A DNA stretch of 29,630 bases from a virus, in IMG/VR virus record IMGVR_UViG_3300020204_000264, positions 1 to 29,630 of that record; one strand, given 5' to 3'. Shown one piece after another: positions 21,396 to 29,543 of the stretch. Position 1 is the first letter of the stretch, and each line of letters starts with the position of its first letter. A model generated the notes under the pieces. That model was not told where the DNA came from, made no database searches, and saw only the letters and a list, made by a program, of their open reading frames with translations. A program made the position numbers and the translations under genes.

Positions 21396-21667
21396 TAAGC
21401 AGCCTTTCTTGATGGATCCATAACATCAAACATGATTGCCTTAGCACAGTTGATGTACTGACGAGCTTGATTAGCTGTCTTAGGACTTACCCAACCTTCA
21501 TCATTGAATTCTGGATCCATGATTTGTTGAGCGTCGCTTAATAAGCCAGCTGCAAACATCATCTCAGTACCTGGAAAAGCTTGTTGTTTTACCATTAGAT
21601 TTAATTGAGCTTTTGTCATGCCATAAGCTTGAATTTCCCAAGCTAATTGTTCTGTATTTGTCTTCAT
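21395..21667 (-). CDS. 90-residue hypothetical phage protein
   Basis: 90 residues, helical. MKTNTEQLAWEIQAYGMTKA, then MVKQQAFPGTEMMFAAGLLS, and ANQARQYINCAKAIMFDVMD. The pattern resembles small conserved proteins of T4-like phages but I know no function. GGAGAG lies ahead of the ATG and a strong promoter further upstream gives a normal leader of ~27 bases, in contrast to the leaderless neighbours. Confidence 0.7.
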   Translation of the reverse strand: MKTNTEQLAWEIQAYGMTKAQLNLMVKQQAFPGTEMMFAAGLLSDAQQIMDPEFNDEGWVSPKTANQARQYINCAKAIMFDVMDPSRKAA

Positions 21668-21700
21668 AGTTTTCTCTCCGTTATTAATTAGTATAGAACC

Positions 21701-21729
21701 ATTATACAGAAAAGGCTAATTAATGTACA
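21701..21729 (-). promoter_or_regulatory. Promoter of the 90/53/122-aa operon
   Basis: -35 TGTACA (21724-21729), 17-base spacer beginning TTAATTA, -10 TATAAT (21701-21706), ordinary leader with GGAGAG. A short inverted repeat TAGTC-TG-GACTA at 21730-21741 lies directly beyond the -35 and might be an operator. Confidence 0.82.
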
Positions 21730-21788
21730 TAGTCTGGACTAAAATAAATTATCTATATAAATCAATAACTTATAAACCTATGATTTTA

Positions 21789-22505
21789 TTAGTAATTTTC
21801 AGCTAAGAATTCAGCTTCGGGGATGCGTGTATGAGTGTTCTGGGAGCCTAAAACCACGACTGATCTCTGGCCCTTATCTGTGGACATAAGCATCGCCAGG
21901 CAGCCTCCGGCAGGCCTTGTATAGCCTGTCTTGGAGATCAGTATGTCCTGACGTTTACCTATGAGAGGGTTAGTGTTCTTAAAGACCCAGAAACGCTTCT
22001 TGGTCTTAATCTTGATCTTTGCCTGTTGAGATGCGTTGACTAATTCTGGATATTTTGCAGCTTCCTGGACTAACTGTGTTAGCTCCATGGCTGTGGATTT
22101 GTTACGTCTATCAAGACCAGTAGCATCATAGACGATGGTGTTGAGTAGGTTAAGCTTAAATAACAAGTGATTCATGTCAGCTATACACCTGTCATATCCA
22201 CCTACATATAACTGACATAATAAGTCTGCAGTTTGGTTATTTGACTTTACTATGGCCATGTCTATCAGCTGATGGCGTGTTATCATACCAAAAGCTTTAG
22301 TCTTGACTGGAGCTTCTATGTTCTCTCCGCTGTTTAATATGGTCATCGCTGTGACTAGTTTTGTGATAGATGCTATTGACCTGACTTCTGCAATATTTTG
22401 CCCCGCGATCACCTTTCCATCTTCATCTGTCACCACCCATGAGTTAGCAGTTATGTCTTGAGCATAGCAGTTGAATGCTAATAAAAGTAAAATTAAGAAC
22501 TTCAT
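21789..22505 (-). CDS. Exported D,D-endopeptidase/carboxypeptidase, PBP7-like (S11 family)
   Basis: 238 residues from the ATG at 22505, which overlaps the cyclase stop (TAATG); an upstream in-frame start at 22538 would lack the signal peptide at its N-terminus. Residues 1-15 are a signal peptide (MKFLILLLLAFNCYA). All three penicillin-binding motifs are intact: S46-I-T-K49, S88-N-N90 and K192-T-G194. The protein is shorter than E. coli PBP7 (PbpG, ~310) and has no C-terminal anchor, so it should be a soluble periplasmic enzyme that trims or cuts peptide cross-links. Presence in a phage, in one operon with an adenylate cyclase, is unusual. Roles could be lysis support, wall loosening for export of fibres, or changed wall stiffness. 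Confidence 0.9.
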   Translation of the reverse strand: MKFLILLLLAFNCYAQDITANSWVVTDEDGKVIAGQNIAEVRSIASITKLVTAMTILNSGENIEAPVKTKAFGMITRHQLIDMAIVKSNNQTADLLCQLYVGGYDRCIADMNHLLFKLNLLNTIVYDATGLDRRNKSTAMELTQLVQEAAKYPELVNASQQAKIKIKTKKRFWVFKNTNPLIGKRQDILISKTGYTRPAGGCLAMLMSTDKGQRSVVVLGSQNTHTRIPEAEFLAENY

Positions 22506-24514
22506 TACTTGCTTGTGGCTCGATATACACCGTCCCACTCAGCAGGGAGACCTTCGTCCATTCGTTCTATCATCTTGTGATAGTAGTCTTTGATAGTAAC
22601 GTTATTATCATCGATGAGTTCTTGTGCCCATTCTGTAGCACGTTTCCAATTACCGCGATAGTATTCTTTTAGATACTCTTCATGTTTATGTTTAATAGTC
22701 TCGCCTATCGTGTATACCTTAACTCCTTCGGTCTTGCCCTTAACAGCGATCGTATCCATCTCTACGACTGAATAAACTTCTTTAGCATACTCTGCGGTCT
22801 TTGTACCTAATACGATACGTACACCATAGTTCTTTGATTGTCCTTCTAAACGGGAAGCAAGATTGACCGCATCACCAAGACAAGTGTAATCAAAACGCTG
22901 GCTGCTACCCATATTCCCAACAACCACGTCGCCGCTGTTAATACCAAGTCCCATACCGAACGCTGGTATATTTTCTTTAGCGATCTCTTCATTGAATTTA
23001 TCCAAATCATTTAACATCTCCAATCCAGTCTTAACTGCATTTAATGCATGATCCTTATCATCTAAAGGAGCATTCCAAAAAGCCATCTGAGCATCACCTA
23101 TATACTTATCAAGTGTACCATTATTTTCAATGATCTTTGCTGTCATGGCTGTCATGTATCTGTTCATGATCTTAGTCAGACCTTGAACGTCTTTACCATA
23201 ATGTTCTGAGATAGTCGTGAAGCCACGAACGTCTGTAAACATGATTGATAATTCTCTAGTCTCACCACCAAGCTTCAATAGCTCTGGGTTCTTTTGTAAC
23301 TTTTCAACCATTGCTGGCGATAAGTATGTACCAAATTGTTTCTTGATCTGTAGCTTTTGGTTTAATTCAGAAATGAACTTAACGGTGTATGCATGACCAT
23401 AGACAACAGACAAGCTAATAATAGGATAAATGCCGTCCAACAGAATACCTTGATGGGCGAACACGTAGCGAGAAGCGTAATATATAGAACCAATAATACT
23501 AATGATAGGAAGAATAGCATATTTCCACCTCGTTAAAAAGATTATGATGATTGATAATACAACTATAGCAAGCATCTCAGCACCATCTGCCCAATCAGGA
23601 CGAGATATGTTGGCGCCAGATGTTAGTGTATCTAAAACTGAAGCTTGTACATAATGAGGATAGACGGCTCCTCGTGGGGTTGCAACGGGATTGTTAAGTC
23701 CGCGTGCCGATAACCCAACGATGACGATACCTCCATCGAATGACTTGGGTAATCCCACAAGACTGTGTTCAATCGGCGTGGAACTCCAATCGACCCATAT
23801 TCTACCCATTGGGTCTGTGACGACCTTGGCGAAGCTAGGTATTCTGACAGCTTCAATCCCGTTTGCGTTTGACTTGACTTGGAAACTTGGGTCTCCAACT
23901 GCAACACGCATTGTTTCAAGACTGATACTTGGGTACAATTGGCCATCACTTGCGACGACCATAGGGATACGACGAACAACACCATCAATTTCAGGTAATA
24001 CATTTACGACTCCTATTCCAGCAGCTTTGCTGTTAAATGATGATATATTGGCTTGAATGCCCGGATAGTTTACTGCATGATCAGAAGCTTTGCCTCCGAT
24101 TTCTGATACTCCCGGTCTAAATGCACCAGGTTTTTGTTTGTCTGATGTTGCGACTTGTGGTAATACTACAGGATGCCTAGTAAGGGTATCAGCCAGTCCA
24201 GCATCTTTTCCAAACCTATCACTATCAGGCATAAACAGATTAAAGACAACAAGACCAGCCCCACGGCTGTAAAGATCTTCGATGATATTTGCATATTGGG
24301 TCCTTGGAAATGGAAATTGCCCAAGGTGTTCTATAGACTTATCATCTATGTTTACGACATGGACTTGTTTTGATTGTACTACAGGTTTACTTGTGATCAG
24401 CGTGTCAAAGTATCTAAGACGAACTGACTCTACAAATGATGGATCTGATACTCTAATGCCTACTAAAACTAATAGGGTGACTAGTGCAAACCATGGGCTA
24501 AGTAATTTTTTCAT
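22505..24514 (-). CDS. Membrane adenylate cyclase with CHASE2 sensor domain (class III)
   Basis: 669 residues. One N-terminal membrane helix (~8-21), an extracytoplasmic CHASE2 domain (~30-310: VRLRYFDTLI, FPFPRTQYANIIEDLYSRGA, ISSFNSKAAGIGVVN), three membrane helices (~313-382) and a class III cyclase domain (~415-605). The catalytic set is complete: metal ligands D428 and D474, substrate residues K470 and D548, transition-state residues N551 and R555; Lys/Asp predicts ATP use and cAMP as product. A helical tail follows. The ATG lies five bases after AATAAATA, so expression late in infection is expected. In bacteria CHASE2 cyclases often sit near FecR genes, and a FecR gene is present about 4 kb away here. 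Confidence 0.95.
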   Translation of the reverse strand: MKKLLSPWFALVTLLVLVGIRVSDPSFVESVRLRYFDTLITSKPVVQSKQVHVVNIDDKSIEHLGQFPFPRTQYANIIEDLYSRGAGLVVFNLFMPDSDRFGKDAGLADTLTRHPVVLPQVATSDKQKPGAFRPGVSEIGGKASDHAVNYPGIQANISSFNSKAAGIGVVNVLPEIDGVVRRIPMVVASDGQLYPSISLETMRVAVGDPSFQVKSNANGIEAVRIPSFAKVVTDPMGRIWVDWSSTPIEHSLVGLPKSFDGGIVIVGLSARGLNNPVATPRGAVYPHYVQASVLDTLTSGANISRPDWADGAEMLAIVVLSIIIIFLTRWKYAILPIISIIGSIYYASRYVFAHQGILLDGIYPIISLSVVYGHAYTVKFISELNQKLQIKKQFGTYLSPAMVEKLQKNPELLKLGGETRELSIMFTDVRGFTTISEHYGKDVQGLTKIMNRYMTAMTAKIIENNGTLDKYIGDAQMAFWNAPLDDKDHALNAVKTGLEMLNDLDKFNEEIAKENIPAFGMGLGINSGDVVVGNMGSSQRFDYTCLGDAVNLASRLEGQSKNYGVRIVLGTKTAEYAKEVYSVVEMDTIAVKGKTEGVKVYTIGETIKHKHEEYLKEYYRGNWKRATEWAQELIDDNNVTIKDYYHKMIERMDEGLPAEWDGVYRATSK

Positions 24515-24519
24515 ATGTT

Positions 24520-24527
24520 TATTTATT
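24520..24527 (-). promoter_or_regulatory. T4-type late promoter of the cyclase, leaderless configuration
   Basis: AATAAATA on the minus strand, overlapping the stop of the upstream gene, then exactly five bases and the ATG at 24514. Same spacing as the plus-strand sites before gp4 and the 5006 gene. Confidence 0.7.
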
Positions 24528-25158
24528 CGTATGTTACTGTATCGCTATCACCTAGTCTCCATTTAGGATTAGTCTCTACCACATACTTCTTGGTGCAGAC
24601 TTTAAAATCAGGGAATAACATCTCTTTTGGATTACTTGCTGCATCAAAGAATATACACCTGTTATTCGGCTGAGCAGCATACTGTCCATTGTTTAGTTGT
24701 ATAAAGTTAAAACTCTTATGATCTTCTGGAACTTCACTGTAACTCGTATCTAGTATGTTTAAGTCTGGAGCTGAATTATCTACCGTAAACATATAGTCAC
24801 CATGATGAAACTGTTTATCTTTAGCATACACCTTACAGCTTAAGTTCCTTAAGAATGCTTTTTGTATGACTGCTATGTCATAACTAAAACAATCCCATAT
24901 CTGTAAAGTGTCTAGTGATAAGAACTTTTCAGGTTCTAGATCAGTCGTTCTACTTACATAAGCATGCAACGGCAACTTATCATATAAAGCTCCGTATCTT
25001 GGGAAGTATGACTCTATCCTAAATGCTTGACTACGAAGGCTCTTGATACTAACCCATATACATGACTCATATTCGCCATGACCAGATTTAAAATCATATA
25101 AGAACTCCTTACGAACATAGCAATGTACTGGAGGCAAGTTAGCTACAAGGAAACTCAT
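24523..25158 (-). CDS. Conserved T4-like phage protein of unknown function
   Basis: 211 residues. MSFLVANLPPVHCYVRKEFL, HGEYESCIWVSIKSLRSQAF, YFPRYGALYDKLPLHAYVSR, LQIWDCFSYDIAVIQKAF and FNFIQLNNGQYAAQPNNRC form a strongly conserved pattern that I know from cyanophage-type T4-like viruses, without function. No signal peptide. It has its own promoter with the ATG six bases after the -10. It is a core phage gene set between cargo genes, which indicates that the surrounding envelope genes were inserted around, or carried with, the phage backbone. Confidence 0.8.
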   Translation of the reverse strand: MSFLVANLPPVHCYVRKEFLYDFKSGHGEYESCIWVSIKSLRSQAFRIESYFPRYGALYDKLPLHAYVSRTTDLEPEKFLSLDTLQIWDCFSYDIAVIQKAFLRNLSCKVYAKDKQFHHGDYMFTVDNSAPDLNILDTSYSEVPEDHKSFNFIQLNNGQYAAQPNNRCIFFDAASNPKEMLFPDFKVCTKKYVVETNPKWRLGDSDTVTYE

Positions 25159-25164
25159 ATTGAC

Positions 25165-25193
25165 ATTATACTCCTATAGTTAATTAAAGTAAA
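25165..25193 (-). promoter_or_regulatory. Promoter of the 211-aa gene, leaderless configuration
   Basis: -35 TTTACT (25188-25193), 17-base spacer beginning TTAATTA, -10 TATAAT (25165-25170), six bases (GTCAAT) and the ATG at 25158. Nearly identical in layout to the promoter at 19854-19882. Confidence 0.8.
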
Positions 25194-25194
25194 A

Positions 25195-26187
25195 TTATTT
25201 AACAGCTTTGATAAATATATCAAAACAATTTTTCCAAGTCCATGTTTTAATAGATAATTCTTGTACTTTAACGTTATCTAATGACTTACATTTTTCTATA
25301 GCAGACTGTAACCCATTGCCATACATGCTTAGATATCCTGTAACACCATATTCAATGATATCTTGTGGACCAGTTACCCTATATGCTGCTACAGGTAATC
25401 CATTACATAAAGCTTCTATGATAACTATACCAAAAGTATCAGTTAGACTTGGGAAAACAAATATGTCGTTCTCTACATATATTTGCTTTAATTCATCTCC
25501 AAATTTATAACCAGTAAAGTTAACCTTTCTGTATTTGCGGATCAGCTGAGGTAAAATAGGCCCGTCTCCGACTACAGTGATATCATACATATTTTGTAAA
25601 TTACATAAGTCTTCTAAGTTCTTTTCTTTGCTTACCCGACCTACATACAAAATCTTTGGAGGCATATTCTTTGTTTTGTCTTTACGCTTTTCTATGAGAT
25701 CTTTTGATACGCCTCTAGTCCATATAACTAGATTTACAAACCCCTTAGATTGCAATTCTATGCTCATCGATTCACTCGGTACTAACACAGCTTTTGAATA
25801 CTTGTGAAACCATTTAAGATACCTATATGTGATAGATGTAGGTATCCATAATAATTTTTTTAAGAATTCTGGAAACTTAGTATGATACGCTGTAGTGTAT
25901 GGTATCTTGTTTGCGTCACAGTAGAACTTTGCAAATAGTCCTAGCGGTCCCTCTGTCGCGATGTGAATACGATCCGCACCCATCTTCTTAATCTTACTGA
26001 TAAAGAACGAAGGAAGGGAAAGTTTGACCTCAGGATAAAAAGGACAGCTAATATGACGGAACTTCCCGGGATCAAGATAAACAATACTATGACCAGCAGA
26101 AACAGCATGATCCTCAATATTTTTGTATGTAGTGACAACGCCATTGACTTGATCTCTTAAATTGTCTGTTACTATTAATATCTTCAT
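25195..26187 (-). CDS. agt: GT4-family glycosyltransferase, Agt-like (glycolipid synthesis)
   Basis: 330 residues. N-terminal Rossmann part with VTDNLRDQVNGVVTTYKNIE, the acceptor-side IHIATEGPLGLFAKFYCDAN and IPYTTAYHTKFPEFL; C-terminal nucleotide-sugar half with ILYVGRVSKEKNLEDL and FPSLTDTFGIVIIEALCNGL (E-x7-E region). This is the pattern of GT4 enzymes that add a sugar to diacylglycerol, such as Agt and SqdX-type proteins. Its ATG overlaps the stop of the PlcP-like gene (ATGA). The pair PlcP then Agt is known from phosphate-stressed bacteria: PlcP cuts phospholipid to diacylglycerol, and Agt glycosylates it. The exact sugar and acceptor cannot be read; a role in LPS or capsule sugar transfer remains possible. 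Confidence 0.8.
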   Translation of the reverse strand: MKILIVTDNLRDQVNGVVTTYKNIEDHAVSAGHSIVYLDPGKFRHISCPFYPEVKLSLPSFFISKIKKMGADRIHIATEGPLGLFAKFYCDANKIPYTTAYHTKFPEFLKKLLWIPTSITYRYLKWFHKYSKAVLVPSESMSIELQSKGFVNLVIWTRGVSKDLIEKRKDKTKNMPPKILYVGRVSKEKNLEDLCNLQNMYDITVVGDGPILPQLIRKYRKVNFTGYKFGDELKQIYVENDIFVFPSLTDTFGIVIIEALCNGLPVAAYRVTGPQDIIEYGVTGYLSMYGNGLQSAIEKCKSLDNVKVQELSIKTWTWKNCFDIFIKAVK

Positions 26188-26927
26188 ATGATCTCATTCC
26201 AATAAATTATTTCCCATTTACCATCTTCATGTTCTACAAGAGCTGAGCATGATTCTACCCAGTCACCATCATTCATGTAGATTATTCCATTGATTGTCTT
26301 AATCTGTGGAGTATGGATATGGCCGCAAATAACTCCATCAAAGTTTTTTCGTTCACAGTATCCTGCAAGGTTTTCTTCGAATTTGAATACAAAATCTATC
26401 GCTTTCTTTACTTGATGTTTAAGAAACTTACTTAATGACCAATAACCAAACCCTAACCTATGTCTTATGTAGTTAAATTTAGTATTGATCCATAATACAC
26501 AATCATAAGCTGTATCGCCAAGAAACCCAATCCATTTACCAACTCTTGTAATACCATCAAACATGTCACCATGTGTTACTAAGAATAGGTTTCCATCAGT
26601 GTCTCTATACTCTGCTTGGTTACATATAGTAATAGAACCTAAAGCAAACTGATTGACGAATGGTCTAAGGAACTCATCATGGTTGCCAGTCACATATGTA
26701 ACCTTAGTTCCACGTTTAGCATAACCTAGTATCCTACGGATAACATTAGTATGGCTTTGCTTCCATTTCCATTTGTTCTGCTGTATCTTCCATCCATCTA
26801 TGATGTCTCCTACTAAGAACAGATTATCACATTCATGGTGTTTAAGGAAATTATTAAGTAGATCAGCCTTAGCATCCTTAGAACCAAGATGAGTGTCAGA
26901 GATGCAAATAGTCTTATACTTTTTCAT
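26184..26927 (-). CDS. plcP: Calcineurin-like phosphoesterase, PlcP-like phospholipase C (LpxH relatives)
   Basis: 247 residues. All metal motifs are present: D11-x-H13, G40-D41, G81-N-H-D84, H119 in THGD and G202-H-I-H205. The sequence ISDTHLGSKDAKADLL, LVGDIIDGWKIQQNKW, YDCVLWINTKFNYIRHRLGF and YMNDGDWVESCSALVEH is nearer to the PlcP group (bacterial phospholipase C of phosphate-dependent lipid remodelling) than to E. coli LpxH. It is expected to act at the inner face of the inner membrane. A late promoter GATAAATA lies four bases before the ATG. Together with the Agt-like gene it forms a two-gene lipid-renovation set. Database labels such as UDP-2,3-diacylglucosamine pyrophosphatase are the main alternative. 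Confidence 0.85.
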   Translation of the reverse strand: MKKYKTICISDTHLGSKDAKADLLNNFLKHHECDNLFLVGDIIDGWKIQQNKWKWKQSHTNVIRRILGYAKRGTKVTYVTGNHDEFLRPFVNQFALGSITICNQAEYRDTDGNLFLVTHGDMFDGITRVGKWIGFLGDTAYDCVLWINTKFNYIRHRLGFGYWSLSKFLKHQVKKAIDFVFKFEENLAGYCERKNFDGVICGHIHTPQIKTINGIIYMNDGDWVESCSALVEHEDGKWEIIYWNEII

Positions 26928-26931
26928 TTGT

Positions 26932-26939
26932 TATTTATC
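26932..26939 (-). promoter_or_regulatory. T4-type late promoter of plcP-agt
   Basis: GATAAATA on the minus strand, overlapping the stop of the curlin-like gene, then four bases (ACAA) and the ATG at 26927. No Shine-Dalgarno sequence and no pho-box-like repeat is visible. Confidence 0.68.
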
Positions 26940-28462
26940 TATGGTTGTGTGATGCTTGTTGAGCAACCTGCAGCAGTAACACAACTTTGTTGGATACTGT
27001 AAACTTGATTAGTTGATCCTGACTGATTAAGGTTTAATGTAGCTGCTCCACCAGAATTTGTTAAGTCTATGGTTGCCGCATGGTTACCTGAACCAGACTG
27101 AAGTATGGTCGTGTTATGACCAGGACCAGTTAGTTTAAGGTCTAAGTAGTGTTGACCAGAATCTTGCTGAGTAGTCGACACAGTGTTATTATTACCAGTT
27201 ACGCTTTGAAATAAAGTCTTGCTACCAGATCCAGTTTGTAAGTTTAATATACTGTTATTGCTTCCAGCCACAGTCGAATGATTAAAATGACCAGATCCTG
27301 AAGTCGTCCCATCCACTTGTCTTGTAGTGATATTGTTTGAGCTACCGTTTAGGTTAAAGTATAAGTAATGATTATTACTATCAGCCAAAGGCGTAGTGCC
27401 ATCAGAGTTCTTTCCTTGTTTCAAGTTAAAAGTATTATTATCTCCCGTAGAATATAGTTCTATCCTAGCTTTACCCGTAACTGTAGCTCCTTGACTAATA
27501 TCAAAGGTGTTGTTATTTCCAGACTGTTCAACGTATATCTCGTTACCATGTTGTCCTTGTCTGATAGTATTTGCATTGTTCTTTGTAGTCGTTTGTGCTG
27601 GTGTTATTCCAGAACTGTAAGATGGGCCTGGAGCTGGAGGAGGTGGAGCAGAGCTACCAGCATTTGGTGTTACTGGTGTAAACGTTTGTCCATTGAGTGT
27701 AGTAGTTCCTTGCATGACGTCTATGAATAAGATAGGACTCAATGCAGTGTCACCTAAGTTAAACGATGCAAAGCCTAAAGTATAACTACCATTTTCTGGA
27801 ACAGTAAACTGAGCTACTTGCCATCCTGTAGCTCCATAACTGCCTGTAGCATAGTTACCGGTTCCAGGATTTGTAAAACCTAACAATGCATATCTTTGTG
27901 CAAGGTTGTTTAGTGTTGGCATGATATTAGCATTACTAGTGTGTGTTAGTGTCATGATACTACCGTCATTATATGGTGTGTAGTCTGTACTCAAGTATTG
28001 CCAAGCAATCGTGTATGTTACACCAGTTTGTAACGTAAAAGTTTTTTTCATCCAGCTAGAATTAGTTGGAGTAGGGTTTCCACCTCCACCGTTTTGTGAT
28101 TGATATGTCAGGTATTGTTTAATAGCAGTATTTTCAGTGCCAGTCAACCCTAAGCTGCTGATAGCACTATCAAAAGTAACAGTGTTTGAAGATCCAGCTT
28201 GTATACTAGCCATATAAGATCCATATGGGTTTATGTTCCACGTCTTACCTCCACCTGGACTATAGTTTGTAACTCCTGTGGTAAGAGCTACACCCACTCC
28301 TGTAGAACTCCATGTACTCTTCGTAGCGGCTAATGTTCCAGAAACTGTCCACCCGTCTATGCTATTATTTTCAAAGCCTATACCTAAAGTTTCAGCTTTT
28401 GCACCTAAGCAAAATAACAATAGACTAATTTTGAGTAGCGTTAATAACCGTGTTACCACCAT
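26939..28462 (-). CDS. Exported beta-sandwich protein with C-terminal curlin-type repeats
   Basis: 507 residues. Residues ~1-23 are a signal peptide (TLLKISLLLFCLGAKA). Residues ~24-265 look like a beta-sandwich of the carbohydrate-binding or PEP-CTERM type (IGFENNSIDGWTVSGT, GWQVAQFTVPENGSYTLGF, LSPILFIDVMQG). A Pro-rich linker (SAPPPPAPGPS) leads to ~210 residues of curlin-like repeats with regular Asn/Gln/Gly (NEIYVEQSGNNNTFDISQG, NTTILQSGSGNHAATIDL, LNLNQSGSTNQVYSIQQ). The last 15 residues hold two Cys. The ATG lies inside the last codons of fecR (38-base overlap). It could form amyloid-like fibres or an adhesin on the infected cell, or be part of the virion. No CsgG-type exporter is visible in this window. 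Confidence 0.82.
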   Translation of the reverse strand: MVVTRLLTLLKISLLLFCLGAKAETLGIGFENNSIDGWTVSGTLAATKSTWSSTGVGVALTTGVTNYSPGGGKTWNINPYGSYMASIQAGSSNTVTFDSAISSLGLTGTENTAIKQYLTYQSQNGGGGNPTPTNSSWMKKTFTLQTGVTYTIAWQYLSTDYTPYNDGSIMTLTHTSNANIMPTLNNLAQRYALLGFTNPGTGNYATGSYGATGWQVAQFTVPENGSYTLGFASFNLGDTALSPILFIDVMQGTTTLNGQTFTPVTPNAGSSAPPPPAPGPSYSSGITPAQTTTKNNANTIRQGQHGNEIYVEQSGNNNTFDISQGATVTGKARIELYSTGDNNTFNLKQGKNSDGTTPLADSNNHYLYFNLNGSSNNITTRQVDGTTSGSGHFNHSTVAGSNNSILNLQTGSGSKTLFQSVTGNNNTVSTTQQDSGQHYLDLKLTGPGHNTTILQSGSGNHAATIDLTNSGGAATLNLNQSGSTNQVYSIQQSCVTAAGCSTSITQP

Positions 28463-29543
28463 TGTTAATCCTATTCTTGATCTCTACTGGTCCTTGAGTT
28501 TGTGTTATGGTTGTATTTTGATTTTTTGGAGTCGTGATGCATTGTACATCTCCGTTACCTTCACGACATAATGTGACTTGTAGATCATCGACTTCAACTA
28601 ATACACCAGAAGTTGGTATATAATCTGGTAATAATCCAGACTTAGTCTTACCTAATAGATCTAATTGAGCTGCTAATTGTGCATTGATGATGTCTAGTAT
28701 GTTTGCTAATAAATCATTATCTAAGAAGTTTCGATCTAGCTTGCTCTTATATGTCTCAGCTGCCTGTTTTTCTAACACGTTTATGAGTTTGTTCTCCGCT
28801 AAGAAGTCTACATCTAGTGCACCTTTTACTTCAGATCTCTTCTTAGATTTATCTTCATCAGACTCTCTAAGCTCTTTTGGTGGACTTAATATGAGTATGT
28901 TACTTATTTGAGTTTCATCTAAGTTTAAAGTAACTGGTTTAAACGGCTTACTATCTCTGTTATCAACCCTCGTGGCTTGAAACGGTTGATCTAATACAAC
29001 TTTGCCTTCGTCTGTAAGTACTTCGATTTTACCAGTCTTACAATCAAGTATGACGTCTTTATAATCTTTAGGACAACTTGGTAATAAGATTATGGTGCTC
29101 CTACCTAACTCGTCTACTGTAGCAGTAAAGTCTGTACCTCTGACTGCGATAGTAGCGCTTGGTGTATTGATCTTAACGTTGTCTGGGTTATTATGTGCGA
29201 CTGCACCTGATGCATAACGTACTGTGCCTAAAGCGACCTTCATTGCAAGCTTACCACCCTTCTTGCTATTAGGGTCATACACAAAGTCATCGATGACTAG
29301 CTTACTGTTTTCACTTACTTGTACTCTTGTGTCGTCAGCAAAAGTTATACCTGTTTTGCCTTGAGCCGTCTTGACGACGTCGTTCATCTCTACACCTATA
29401 CCTTTATTTCCGGTAAGACTAGAGCCTTTACGTTGGATGTTTGCGGGGGTGTTTTGAAGTTCAGTTATACTACCCACGGCCGCAAGTGTTAGTTGCGGCC
29501 AGAGCAATATGATACATATTAATTTCCAGTAGTAATGTTCCAT
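28425..29543 (-). CDS. Exported FecR-domain protein with curlin-like C-terminal end
   Basis: 372 residues. Signal peptide ~1-21 (MEHYYWKLICIILLWPQLTLA). The FecR domain (~30-165) is visible in VVKTAQGKTGITFADDTRVQ, VSENSKLVIDDFVYDP, LAMKVALGTVRYASG and NTPSATIAVRGTDFTA. It has no N-terminal cytoplasmic part or membrane anchor like E. coli FecR, so it is probably periplasmic or exported. A charged helical region follows (~235-310), and the last 30 residues (NTTITQTQGPVEIKNRINNG) resemble a curlin repeat. It overlaps the upstream curlin-like gene by 25 bases and the downstream one by 38, so all three are made together. FecR domains of this sort are often found with CHASE2 cyclases; that link is from family knowledge. 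Confidence 0.85.
   Translation of the reverse strand: MEHYYWKLICIILLWPQLTLAAVGSITELQNTPANIQRKGSSLTGNKGIGVEMNDVVKTAQGKTGITFADDTRVQVSENSKLVIDDFVYDPNSKKGGKLAMKVALGTVRYASGAVAHNNPDNVKINTPSATIAVRGTDFTATVDELGRSTIILLPSCPKDYKDVILDCKTGKIEVLTDEGKVVLDQPFQATRVDNRDSKPFKPVTLNLDETQISNILILSPPKELRESDEDKSKKRSEVKGALDVDFLAENKLINVLEKQAAETYKSKLDRNFLDNDLLANILDIINAQLAAQLDLLGKTKSGLLPDYIPTSGVLVEVDDLQVTLCREGNGDVQCITTPKNQNTTITQTQGPVEIKNRINNGGNTVINATQN

Noticed and set aside
22506-22538. Earlier start of the PBP7-like gene
   Set aside because: The ATG at 22505 begins exactly at the signal peptide and overlaps the cyclase stop.
25209-25216. GATAAATA on the plus strand
   Set aside because: It lies inside the minus-strand glycosyltransferase gene with no plus-strand gene after it.
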